A stretch of DNA of 64,000 nucleotides from Talpa occidentalis (lineage: Eukaryota; Chordata; Mammalia; Eulipotyphla; Talpidae), in NCBI RefSeq assembly GCF_014898055.3, contig NW_023601433.1, positions 16,540,141-16,604,140 on the forward strand. Reading direction: 5' to 3'. Positions 47,331-57,779 of this stretch are shown piece by piece (positions within the stretch are counted from its first letter, which is position 1; each line of letters begins with the position of its first letter). The position numbers and the translations under genes were made by a program. The notes beneath the pieces are model-generated. The model saw nothing but the letters and a program-made list of their open reading frames with translations. It did no database searches and was not told the origin of the DNA.

Positions 47331-47527
47331 GGTGTCCCTGGTGGTCTAGGGGTTGTCTCAGCACTATCACTGCTATGGCATGAGTTCGATCCCCAGCCAG
47401 GGGGTTAACCCACATATGGCACAGCGGACCTCTCCTGTCTTGCTCCCCAGTCTGTCTCTAGTGAATTCTTTCACCCCCACCACTTCTTGCCTACACCCCA
47501 GTTCTTTTATGCAAATAAAAAAAAAAC
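47331..47527 (+). mobile_element. T+ SINE, copy 18, internal deletions
   Basis: Short copy with TSD AAAACACTTATTCGAG / AAAACACTTATTTGAC. The body lacks the segment CTGCTCCCCTCAGCAGTG that most copies have. Confidence 0.88.
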
Positions 47528-47639
47528 ACTTATTTGACCATCTGGCATGAAGTATCTGTGAGGGAGATCAGGTTAATGATATGGACTGATTTTGCTAGGA
47601 GGTTAATGAATAAAATAAAATGGGAATGCACAGATACAC

Positions 47640-47800
47640 TTACTTCACACACACAGAATGAAAGAGAGTGTGATGAAACAAATGGTACAAAGTGATGAAT
47701 CTCTGGTATATAAACACAGAAGTTCTTTGTACTCCAATTACAACATTTTTATAGATCTGAAATTATAACCAAGTGAAAAGTTACAAGAAGCACCAAGGAA
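47640..47800 (+). mobile_element. Old L1 3' end
   Basis: GGTATATAAACACAGAAGTTCTTTGTACT…CATTTTTATAGATCTGAAATTATAACC matches the end of old L1M 3'UTRs. Confidence 0.55.
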
Positions 47801-47833
47801 CTATAATGAGACATACAAAAAGATGTGTTCACA

Positions 47834-48172
47834 TGCAATTTGCAGCAACATGGATGGCGCTGGAAGGGATCATGCTCAGCGAAATAAGCCAGAAAGAAAA
47901 AGAAAAATACCGGATGGTCTCACTCATAGCAGGAATCTAGAAAACTTAAATAAGGGACCAGGAAAATGAATATGAGAAAGTGAAAATCAAAATCAACAAA
48001 AAACTATGAACCAGAGACACTTTTTGGGGGGTGGGGGGTGGGAGGGGAAGGATTGGGGTCAGAATGGGGCGTTTGCAATTGTATGGGGGAATATAAAAAT
48101 AAAATTTATTATTTTAAAAAATAAATAAATAAATAAATTCGAAAGTAATTATATTTAAAAAAAAAAAAAAAA
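47834..48172 (+). mobile_element. Young L1 3' end with double tail
   Basis: ORF2 C-terminal codons, stop, 3'UTR and A-rich tail, flanked by perfect TSD AGATGTGTTCACA (47821-47833 and 48173-48185). After the normal AATAAA-rich tail come about 20 non-A bases (TTCGAAAGTAATTATATTT) and a second A-run. Confidence 0.92.
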
Positions 48173-48185
48173 AGATGTGTTCACA

Positions 48186-48420
48186 ATTCCAAGAGTCAGC
48201 AGAAAGCAGAAAATACCTCAAAGGATTCGGGGAAAGGAGTTCTCAGAGAGGCTTTAAAATAACCATGGTACAATATTGAAGGAACTTAAATATATTCAGA
48301 TTGGAGAATAGAACTTCAAGCTATAAAAGGAGTGAAATTAAATTCTAAAAGTAAACAATGATAATCACTAAAATTAAGTACTGAACTGAATAGCTGAGAG
48401 AATGTCAGGACAGCCTTGGG
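48186..48420 (+). mobile_element. Old L1-like fragment
   Basis: A-rich sequence similar in style to old L1 ORF2; weak. Confidence 0.3.
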
Positions 48421-49115
48421 AAATAACTAAAAGGTCTGCTTGTGTCTCTCTGCAGGTGCTATTTTTATCCTCTCACCAATTTCAAAAGTTTCTCTGTGCT
48501 GTTCCTTTTAATCTTTAGACCAACAGTGAATTGCACAAAAACGCATTTCCATTGTGGGAGAAACCCGTGAGAAGCGACTCCCAACTCTAAGGATTTCAGT
48601 GGGACAATGATACTCCTGGGACTCTCAACTCTGTGTCCTTTGGGTGCAGCTGAGGCAGGAATCAGCTCTCCTGGGAGCCACTTGGATGTTTAACAAAAGC
48701 AAGACTGGAAATGTCACTCTAGCCTCTTCTTCCCTCTCATCTCCTTAACACTCCCAAATACATTTCAAGACGTGACAAAAGGGCAAAGACAAAAAAATGG
48801 GGAAAAATTCAACTACAAACGTATGAAGAAAACGCATGTATTTGCATAAGGGTCAGGTAAGTATTCTTTGCTTCAGAACACTTATGTAAACACTCTTGGA
48901 ATCCCAAGAACTATCCTGGCACAAAAGGCATCTTTTCAGGGCCATGTTGCCTATTTCTTCTTGTCAGTTCTTTGCAGCCTTGTGTTGATTTGTTTGCACC
49001 TGGAAACTTTCTTGATTAAACCAACATGAGAAATCTATTGGCCAACGCGCCTAAAGACACTTTAAAAACATTTCATTGCAGAATGTACATTCCCCCAAGC
49101 AATCCCATCCAGAGA
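48421..49115. other. Unique sequence, no gene seen
   Basis: No element ends recognised. Confidence 0.4.
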
Positions 49116-49119
49116 ATAT

Positions 49120-49186
49120 TAGCTTTTTCTAATTTAGAACCCGGTCCTTTATGTAGTCAAATGCTCTAGCACCGAGCTATACTGCG
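49120..49186 (-). pseudogene. tRNA-Cys-like pseudogene
   Basis: On the minus strand the sequence reads TATAGCTCGGTGCTAGAGCA then TTTGACTACA, the D arm and 5' anticodon stem of tRNA-Cys(GCA) with the anticodon changed to ACA. A T-arm-like GGGTTCTAAAT follows. The 3' half of the anticodon stem is shortened and the acceptor ends do not pair, so it cannot be a working tRNA. It is not part of the SINE family here, whose head differs. Confidence 0.6.
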
Positions 49187-49191
49187 GAGCC

Positions 49192-49690
49192 AAACGCAGT
49201 CCTCTATGTGCACATAAAAGGGGGAAAAACTCTTTAAGATCATACTGTGAGGGGAATTCCAGGCGCTGCAGACCTGCCTTTCCTAACATAATGTCACTCC
49301 CCTACAGCAACTTGGGTCTGGCCACTCCCACTCCGTGTTCCTGCCCTCACAGAACAAGAACCAACCTCACAGCCAATGCCCTTCCTCACAGCACAGTTCT
49401 CAGCAGCAGCAGGGCCAAGAACTTACAGTCTTAATAATCTCTTACATTGTCTATAACACTTCACACTCCAAAGCACCGCTCTGGATTTCCCGCCAAAGAA
49501 GCAAAACCACCTTCCAGGGACATGCCTTCTTGCCGAGGCATAGCTACAAGTTTAGGAAGCCCCTTGGTTCCCATTCCCATCATAAAGATACATAAAGGGG
49601 ACCTGGTACTCCCCTAAACTAGAATCCAGGCCTTCTTACCCTAATGTTTGTTCACTACAATTGCCACTATTTATACTCATCCTATTCAAA
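49192..49690. other. Unique sequence, no gene seen
   Basis: The plus frame at 49335-49595 is serine/glutamine/histidine rich and unrecognised. Confidence 0.35.
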
Positions 49691-52650
49691 ATTCAGTCTT
49701 TTTTTTTTTAAATATATATTTTTTACAACATTTTTCATTTTTGCACAATGCATGCATTTTCATCTTGGCCATAGTCCCCATACAATTCCCACCCCCCTTG
49801 TTTTGATCCTATTCCCTCCTCCCCACCCCTGCAGTGTGTCTCTGGCCTATATGCTTGTTGATTTTGATTTTTACTTTATTATAATTTGTCTTTTTCCCAG
49901 TCCCTTATTTAGTTCTTCTAAATTCCTACAATAAATGAGACCATCCGGTATTTTTCTTTTTCTTTCTGGCTTACTTCACTAAGCACGAGCCCTTCCAGCT
50001 CCATCCATGTTGCTGCAAATTGCATGTGTTTATCTTTTTGAATGCTGAGTAATATTCCATTGTGTATATGAACCACATCTTCTTGATCCAGTCATCTATT
50101 TTTGGGCATTTGAGTTGTTTCCATAGCTTAGCTATTGTAAAAAGTGCTGCTATAAACATAGGGGTGCAGGTGCCCTTTGGAATGAATGTTTCTGTGTCCT
50201 TTGGGTAAATACCTAGGAGTGGAATTGCTGGATCATATGGAAGCTCCATCTTTAGCAGTTTGAGGAATCTCCACACAGCTTTCCATAGTGGTTGGACCAG
50301 TTTGCACTCCCACCAGCAGTGCAGGAGAGTTCCTTTTTCTCCACATCCTCACCAACATTTGTTATTGCTAATTTTTTTTTTTTTAATATGTGCCATTCTC
50401 ACTAGTGTAAGATGGTATCTCATTGTAGTTTTGATTTTCATTTCCCTGATTACAAGTGATATTGAACATTTTTTCAAATGCCTATTGGCCATTTGCATTT
50501 CCTCTTTGGTGAAGTTTCTTTTCAGCTCCTCTGCCCATTTTTTGACTGGATTATTTCCTTTGTTTTTGTTGAGTCTCATTAGCTCTTTGTAGATTTTTGT
50601 GATCAGTCCTTTATCATTAGTGTTGTGTGCAAAAATTTTATCCCAATCAGTGGGGTGTCTCTTGTTTTTGTTATTGTCTCTTTTGCTGTGCAGAAGCTCT
50701 TTAATTTGATGTAGTCCCAGCTGTTGATATTTGCCTTCACTATCACTGCTATGGGTGATGAGTCTTTAAAGATGTTACTGAGGTGTATGTCATGTAGTGT
50801 TTCACCTATATTTTTTTCTATGTATTTTATGGTTTCATGTCTTATGTCTAGTTCTTTAATCCATTTTGAGTTGGTTTTTGTGCATGGTATGAGGTAGTAG
50901 TCAAGCTTCAATCTTTTGCATGTAGTGACCCAGTTTTCCCAGCACCATTTATTGAACAAACTTTCTTTGTTCCATTGCGTATTCTTTGCTGCTTTGTCAA
51001 AGATTAGTTGACCATAAATCTGTGGGTTTATTTCTGGACTTTCTATTTGGTTCCATTGGTCTGTGTGTCTGTTCTTGTTCCCATACCATGCAGTTTTGAT
51101 TATTATGGCTTTGTAGTATAGTCTGAAATCTGGACATATGATACCTCCATTCCCTTCTCTTTTTTTCAGGAGAGCTTTAGCTATTGGGGGTTTTGGTGAT
51201 TCCATATGAATTTTATCAATATATGTTCTATTTCTTGGAAGAATGTCATTGAAATTTTTATTGGAATAGCATTGAACATTGAATCTGTATATTGCTTTTG
51301 GTAGGATGGCCATTTTGATAATGTTAATTCTCCTAATCCATGAGCAGGGGATGTCTTTCCACTTCTTTGTGCCGTCTTCTATTTCTCTTAACAGTGTTTT
51401 ATAGTTTTCTTTCTATAGGTCCTTTACCTCTTTTGTTAGGTTTATTCCCAACTATTTAATTTTTTGTTTCAATAATAAAAGAGATGGTTTTCTTGATTTC
51501 TTCTTCAGATTGTTTGTGTATAGGAAGGCTACTGATTTTTGTGTGTTGATTTTGTATCCTGCCACTTTACTAAACTGATTAGTTTTTCTCTGGAGTTTTT
51601 GGGGTTCTTTAGGTATATTATCATATCATCTGTGAATAGTGATAGTTTGACTTCTTCCTTCCCTATTTGGATTCCTTGTATGTCTTTCTCTTGTCTTATT
51701 GCTCCGGCTAGGACTTTCACTATTATATTGAAAAGCAGTGGTGAGAGCAGACATCCTTGTCTTGTTCCAGATCTTAATGGAAATGCTTTCAGCTTTTCAC
51801 CATTGAGAATGATATTGGCTGTGGGCTTGTCGTATATGGCCTTTATGATGTTGAGGTATGTTCCTTGTATCCCGAGAATTTCAAAGGCCTTTATCATAAA
51901 TTGGTGTTGTACTTTGTTGAAAGCTTTCTTAGCATCTATTGATATTATCATATGGTTTTTATATTTCTTTTTGCTGATGTGTTGGATTACATTGATTGAT
52001 TTTCAGATGTTGAACCATCCTTGTGTCCCTGGAATAAATCCTACTTGGTCATGGCGAATTATCTTATGGATACATTGTTGGATTCTGATAGCTAAAATTT
52101 TATTGAGGATTTTTGCATCAATGTTCATTAGAGAGATTGGCCTGTAGTTTTCTTTTTTTGTGTTGTTCTTGTTCGGTTTTGGTATTAGTGTAATGTTGGC
52201 TTCATAGAACATGTTTGGTATTATCCCTTCCTTCTCAATTTTTTGAAAGAGTTCATGAAGGATAGTTAATAGTTTGTTTCTGAATATTTGGTAGAATTCA
52301 TTTGTAAATCCATCTGGTCTTGGCTTTTTTTTTCGGGGGAGGGTTTTGATTATCATTTCAATTTCACTGCTTGTAATTGGTCTGTTTAGGTGTTCTATTT
52401 CTTCTTTATCTAGTTTTGGGTGATTGTAAAGTTGTAGGAATTTGTCCATCTATTCTAGATTGTTGATTGTTTGCATATAACTGTTCTTAGCAGTTTCTGA
52501 TTATTCTTTTGATTTCTGCTGTATCTGGTGTGATTTCTCCTCTTTCATTTGTGATCCTATTTATTTGTGCTTTCTCCCATTTTTCTTTTGTGAACCTGGC
52601 TAGGGGGGTTGTCTATTATATTTATTTTTTGAAGAACCAACTTTTGGTTT

Positions 52651-53101
52651 TGTTACAGAGTAACCCCAATATAAAACAGGTTGCCTGACTGTGGATCCTC
52701 ATTCACATGCTTAAAAGGGATTTACACCACTGGCACACACAAAAGGTTAACAAAAGGTTTATTTACAAGGGAAGGGGAATGAGGAAATGTGCAACTCAGG
52801 GAGAAAGGAAGGAGATAAATTCTTAAATGTGTCCTACCCATTCTGCCAAACTTGAATCCCAATGGCATGCTGAGAGCTGGCGAAGAGCCAAGAGCCGTGA
52901 GGCCAAGAGAGTGATCCAAGGCCCACGTGTCTGGTTTTATACCAAACCTGACTGCTTAACCCCACCCTCAGGTACCAGCAAACCTTCCTTTGATGATGAT
53001 GGGATTTGTCATTCCCAATGTCTTGATGGCTTTGGTCTGGACAGGGGTGGAGTCCACAAAACCTGCATGGAGTGTCCTCAGGACATCCTTTCCCCCTAAC
53101 A
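52651..53101 (-). mobile_element. Solo LTR, family E, copy 1 (451 bp), in L1 ORF2
   Basis: Starts TGTTACAGAG and ends CCCCCTAACA. In minus orientation AATAAA (from GGTTTATTTAC) lies near the 3' end. The L1 sequence continues exactly across it (CTTTTGGTTT | ATTTCATTGATC), with a near TSD GTTT/ATTT. It aligns with the copy at 62698. Confidence 0.9.
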
Positions 53102-54062
53102 ATTTCATTGATCTTTTGGATTTTTTTTTTAGTTTCTATTTCATTTATTTCTGCTTTGATTTTTATTATTTCCTTTCTTCTGCTGGCTTTAGGGTTTTTT
53201 GTTGTTCTTTTTCTAGTTCTTTGAGATGTGTGATTAGGTTGTTTCTTTGAGTTCTTTCTTGTTTCTTGATGTGAGCTTGAATTGCTATATATTTTCCTCT
53301 TATTGCTGCTTTTGCTGTATCCCATACATTTAGGAAATTGGTGTCCTTGTCATTCAAGTCAAAGTATTTTTTAATTTCTTCTTTGATCTTCTCATTAGTC
53401 CAGTGTTCTTCCAGTAGTGTGGGTTTCAATCTCCATGAGGCAGGAGAGTCCCTTGCCTTTTTTTTTTTTTTTTTTTTTATGGTTTATTTCTAGTTTGATG
53501 CCTTCATGGTCAGAGAAGATGGCTGGTATGATTTCAGTCTTGGTGTATCTGTTGATGTTTGTCTTGTGTCCCAGTATGTGATCGATCCTGGAGAATGATC
53601 CATGTGCCCTTGAGAAAAATGTGTACTCAGATTTTTTTGGGTTTAGTGTTCTATGGATGTCAGTGAAGCCCATGAGGTCTAGATCCTTAGTTAGAGCTTT
53701 AGTGTCCTTATTTATTTTTTGTCTCGTTGATCTATCCATTGTTGATAGTGGTGTGTTGAAGTCTCCTACTACACATGTGTTTTCTCTGATATCTGTTTTC
53801 AGAGATGATAATAGATGTCTGATATATTTGGTGCTCCTTCATTTGGTGAGTATATGTTAATGAGTGTTATGTCTTTTTGAAGTATTGTCCCCTTGATCAT
53901 AACATAGTGACCGCTGGGGTCTCTTTTTACCTTTTTGAGTTTGAAATCTGTTTTATCTGATCTAAGTATAGCTGTTCCTGCCTTCTTTTTTGGTCCATTT
54001 GCTTGCAGGATTGTTCTCCATCCTTTTCCTTTCAGTCTTTTTATCTTTTGTAGTTAAATGTG

Positions 54063-54966
54063 TGTCAAAGACCAGCTTTCAGCAAAATGTCAGGTCAGGT
54101 GTCCCTGAAAGGATGAGACAGCCTAGGTGAAACTTGAGGGCTGAGGGGAACAGGAGTGAGGCAGACACAGACACTCTTATATTGGTGAAAGTATCTCCTG
54201 CTGAGGGTCTCAGTGGGTCTTTATTTATACATTAAGGCAAGCGATGGGATTACATCATCTTATGCATAGAAACAAAACAAAAACAATCAATACATTCCTT
54301 TCCCATAGACATTTTGGCACCTATGTGTTTTTAAGAAAAGAAATGACCTTAAAAGTTAATAGATAATTAAAACTTAGACTCATTATTTCAGCCTAAACAA
54401 CTACCTAGGTCAGCTAACAGTCTTTGGTATTGCCCTATCGCCAAGGCTACAATATCAGGAGACTCCTCTATCTATATGGCCTGCAGCTAGAGACCAGTTG
54501 CTTCCCGGTAATCAGTTATTAGAACTTTTTTCTACCTAGAAACTCCTAGCATAATCAACTTTATGATTCATTACAAAGCTTCTTTACAGAACTTCCATAT
54601 AAGGAATATTGTGGCCAGCTCTGGGTAGCTTATCAGGCATGCCCTTGCACAATAATTATTTCCCATTGTCAAGTGGGCCAAATTATTCAGTGTTTAATTT
54701 TTCAGCAAGTAATTTTCCATGCCATGTACTTACAATATTCTTATACGTATAATTTATTGCCCAATGTATATTCCATGAGGTTTTTTCTTTTTATGACCCA
54801 GAACAAAAAACAAAGGGATGTTTAATCATCAGCCCCACAGTGTGAAGCATAAGGAGTCTTCAGCCCCATGGTGTGAGGCTCTTTAAGCTTCAGCCCCACA
54901 GTGTGAGGTCCTTTTCTTAGCTGCTTGCCAGTGTCTTACCTGGCTGGGGCAGTAAAGTCCCCTACA
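54063..54966 (-). mobile_element. Solo LTR, family D, copy 3 (904 bp), in L1 ORF2
   Basis: In minus orientation it starts TGTAGGGGACTTTACTGCCCC and ends GGTCTTTGACA. Perfect 6-bp TSD AATGTG (54057-54062 and 54967-54972). It splits the L1 endonuclease near its N-terminus. Confidence 0.93.
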
Positions 54967-55102
54967 AATGTGTTTCCTGGGGACAGCAAAAGGTTGGGTT
55001 TTGTTTCTTAATCCAGCCTGCTACTCTGTGCCTTTTTATTGAAGAGTTTACTCCATTTATATTTAGAGTTAATGTTGATATGTTAGCATCTGTATTTGCC
55101 AT

Positions 55103-55195
55103 TTTGTTTGTCTTTTCTCTGTTTTTTTTTTTTTTTTTTTTTTTGGAGGGGGGTCTTGTTTTATCTGTATTTGCCATTTTGTTTTTCTTGTCTCT
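55103..55195 (-). repeat. Duplicated segment at the ORF1-ORF2 junction
   Basis: ATCTGTATTTGCCATTTTGTTT occurs twice (about 55088-55109 and 55163-55186), separated by a T-run of about 22 and GGAGGGGGGTC. GGGGGGTCTTGTT is repeated too (about 55205). The duplication copies the ORF2 start region (MANTD appears twice in frame). Confidence 0.75.
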
Positions 55196-55291
55196 GGTTT
55201 TATTTTTTTGGGGGGGGGTCTTGTTCATCCCTCTGTTGGTTCTGGCTTTAGGACTCCTTGTAGTATTTTTGGAGTGGGAGTTTAGTCATAA

Positions 55292-56150
55292 TCAAATTCC
55301 AGAGTTTTTGTCTGGGAAGGTCCTTATTCTTTTTTTATAGAGGAAGGAAATCTTAGCAGGATAGAGTATTCTGGGTTGGCATTTGTTGTCTTGGAGTTTG
55401 TTGACTATGTCCCTCCATTCTCTCCTTGCCCGTAGTGTTTCTTTGGAGAAGTCTGATGTCAGCCTGATTGGTTTTCCTCTGTATGTTATCTGTTTCTTCC
55501 CTCTTGTCATCTTCATTATTTTTTCCTTGTCTGGAATTCTTGGGAGCTTTACTATTATGTGTCTTGCTGTATTTTTCCTTTTTTCATGGAAGTTTGGTGT
55601 TCTTCTTGCTTCTTGTATGTCTATTTTCAGCTCCTTCTTCATGTTTGGGAAGTTCTCTTCAATTATTTCCTTGAATATTGTCTCTCTCCTCTCCTGGGAT
55701 TCCTATAACTCTTATATTTCTTTTCCTCATGGAGTCAGATAGTTCCCAAAGTCTTTCTTCGTTCTCTTTCCTTTGTACTTCTCTTTCCTTTTCTGTTTTG
55801 GTTCTTTTTATTTCTGTATCTTTGAGAGTACTTATTCATTCTTCCATTTCATCTGTTCTGTTTTCATTGCTTTTCCCAGAGTTCTTTAGTGCCTCCATTA
55901 ATCCTTTGATCTCCTGCATTTCTTTCACTTCCCTCTTTAGCAATTCAATTTCATTCTTCTGGTCATTGATTATTTTTCCCATACTGTTGATTATTTTTCT
56001 CATATCATTTTCAACTTTTTTCAGTTTTTTAATCATAGCAACTTTAAATTCTCTATTGGGAAGACTCATAAGTTCCTCTAAGTCACCATTGTTGCAGTCT
56101 GGTGTTTGATTGTCTTTTTGTAGTGTGTCTTTTTCCTGGGGACGTGCTTG
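55292..56150 (-). pseudogene. L1 ORF1 (RNA-binding chaperone), broken
   Basis: An intact protein forms trimers and coats L1 RNA. The N-terminal part (about 55836-56080) is an alpha-helical, charged coiled coil (KLKKVENDMRKIINSMGK, EIELLKREVKEMQE). The C-terminal part (55292-55642) has the RRM/CTD wording RHIIVKLPRIPDKEKI, GKPIRLTSDFS, ARREW and QPRILYPAKISF. The two parts are in different frames, and the CTD stops soon after FPDK. Confidence 0.92.
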
Positions 56151-56399
56151 GTTGCTTGTAATTTTTCTTCTCCCTGCTATTTGTTCTCTAATTTGTCCTA
56201 TGCATTGGGACACTATTTTGCTGGTACTGGCCAGCATCTCTCTTGTGTGCTCTTTCTGGGATGTACGAAACTGGTGGCCCAATCGAGTTCAATACTGTTA
56301 TGACAGAGGTCCAGTAGGGCAGTAGTTCTATGGATATGTTAATGGTCACTGTCCCAGAAAATCTCCTCCTGTATTTGTTTAATTCCAGAAGTGGGTCTT
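56151..56399 (-). promoter_or_regulatory. L1 5'UTR, non-monomer part
   Basis: Sequence between ORF1 and the tandem monomers, without a conserved frame. Bounded by ORF1 on one side and the first monomer on the other. Confidence 0.6.
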
Positions 56400-56801
56400 G
56401 AAGTCCCACAGACTGCCCTGACAGTGGCTGGATCACCCACTGACGCCAAATCACTGGATCCCCCTCTGGACTTTGAATCTCTGCCAGGCAGGGTCTGGCT
56501 TGTGGGAGCTTTTCAGCTCACCTCTTCCTGTGGGGACAGTCTTTTCCCAGTTCCACACAGTCTCAGTGTGTTCCCAACACAGAGATCCTTGTTCTAAAAA
56601 GTTGAGTCAGGAGGGCACTTCCCTGCACCCACAGTCTGCCCCGGCGGTGGCTGGATTCCCCCTCTGGGCTCCAACTTGCAGTCAGATAGGGCCTGGCTTG
56701 CAGAGGCTTTTCAGCTCACCTCTGGCTGTGGTGAGCCCTTTCCCTGTTCCACACAGTCTGTGGTGGGTTCCGGACACAGAGATCCCTGTTCTAAGATCAA
56801 C
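56400..56801 (-). promoter_or_regulatory. L1 5'UTR: two tandem promoter monomers
   Basis: Two units of about 200 bases: 56400-56596 and 56597-56798. Shared landmarks in the same order are CACAGTCTGCCC, CCCCCTCTGG, AGGCTTTTCAGCTCACCTC, CCACACAGTCT and ACACAGAGATCC(T/C)TGTTCTAA. Monomeric 5'UTRs supply the promoter in mouse L1; here that role is inferred. Confidence 0.85.
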
Positions 56802-56813
56802 ATTCAGTCTTTT

Positions 56814-57490
56814 AAACATTCTTGCTAACAAAAATAATAGAACATGGATTTCTTAGGCTAGATGGATTTCTTGGGCCTTTGAGCAAAAATAAAAAGCATT
56901 TTCACATGTTGACTTCCTGTTCCTCTTTAATGACTGTTAAACTAGATACACATTCATCCAACAAAAAGGATTCCTCATGGTTCCCACCCTCACCAAGGCA
57001 GATGCTCAGGAGAGAAGAATGCACTGAAGCCCTAGAAGGTTTTGTACTGTGTGATTGTGAGGAAGGGACACTGGTGCCACCACTGTCACTTAGTGTCACA
57101 AGGGCCACATAACAAGGTCCTGGCCTACCTGGTTCAGGATTTATGCTCTACACAGGACCACCTGCAGGGTAATTGGGAACACTTCCCTGCAGAGGGTATA
57201 CTTGAGCAGAGAGGGGTCTAGGGGAGAGAGGAGGACTGGCCAGGCAGGAAGAGGCCTGGAAGTCAGGTCCTTGGGACAACAGCCCTGCCTTAGGAGAGCT
57301 TGTCTGGGAGAATGTGGGAGGAGATATGTTGCTGAGTCCCCAGTGAGCCCCTTTCAATGCTGTGAATATGATCCTGCTTCATTGATGGGGGTGCAGATGT
57401 GAGTTGCTGGTATATACTCTTGAGTCTTCATCTTGCATTTCTGTAACAGTGTGGTTGACACTAACTGGGTTACCCAAAGAATGGGGGGCT
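56814..57490. other. Unique sequence, no gene seen
   Basis: No repeats recognised; small frames on both strands overlap. Confidence 0.4.
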
Positions 57491-57494
57491 TTAT

Positions 57495-57763
57495 GGGTCC
57501 TCCTGGTGGCACAAAGGATTAAGCACAGCATCATGAAATTATCCACAGCCTCTTCAGCATGAGTTCAATTCCCCGGCCAGCTAGGGAGCTACACACATGG
57601 CGCAGAGACCTCTCCTATCTCCCTACTGCTCCCCTCAGCAGTGTATTTCAGTCAGTCTGCCTGTTCTGTTCCCCACTCTGTCTTTCGTGAATCCTCTCAC
57701 CCACCGCATCTCTAGCCTGTACCCCAGTTCTTGTATGCATAAATAAAGAAATCTAAAAAAAAA
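57495..57763 (+). mobile_element. T+ SINE, copy 19
   Basis: Full-length copy, head GGTCCTCCTGGTGGCACAAAGG. TSD AAAGAATGGGGGGCT / AAAGAATGGGAGACT. Confidence 0.92.
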
Positions 57764-57779
57764 GAATGGGAGACTCTGA

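Larger units (their letters stand above)
49971..55102 (-). pseudogene. L1 ORF2 (endonuclease-reverse transcriptase), broken
   Basis: The product of an intact copy would nick target DNA and reverse-transcribe L1 RNA on chromatin. Read on the minus strand: the endonuclease starts with ISTLTLNINGVNSS (near 55080) and includes RIDHILG and SDHEGIKLE (about 53500-53600). The fingers region has [11 protein letters not shown] and [13 protein letters not shown] (52450-52050). The RT core has [14 protein letters not shown] and FTDDMIIYL, where FTDD replaces the usual FADD (51650-51800). C-terminal blocks include WCWENW and [13 protein letters not shown]. Breaks: two LTR insertions (52651-53101, 54063-54966), several frameshifts, and an A-run (about 53459-53479 as T) inside the endonuclease end. 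Confidence 0.95.
49703..56801 (-). mobile_element. Full-length L1, interrupted by two solo LTRs
   Basis: From right to left it has a 5'UTR with two tandem monomers (56400-56801), further 5'UTR, ORF1 (about 55300-56150), a T-rich intergenic spacer, ORF2 (start near 55102, C-terminus near 49970), a 3'UTR and a poly(T) start at about 49700. The TSD is ATTCAGTCTTTT (49691-49702 and 56802-56813). Without its two inserted LTRs it is about 5.7 kb. Both ORFs are broken, so it is inactive. Confidence 0.95.

Noticed and set aside
50603..52449. Reverse transcriptase frames as a working gene or a novel RT system
   Set aside because: They are pieces of L1 ORF2 in one element with L1 3'UTR, ORF1 and TSD. 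Frameshifts and two insertions break it.
55383..56109. Long plus-strand frames rich in S, F and L
   Set aside because: Antisense of L1 ORF1; hydrophobic composition comes from the A-rich sense strand.
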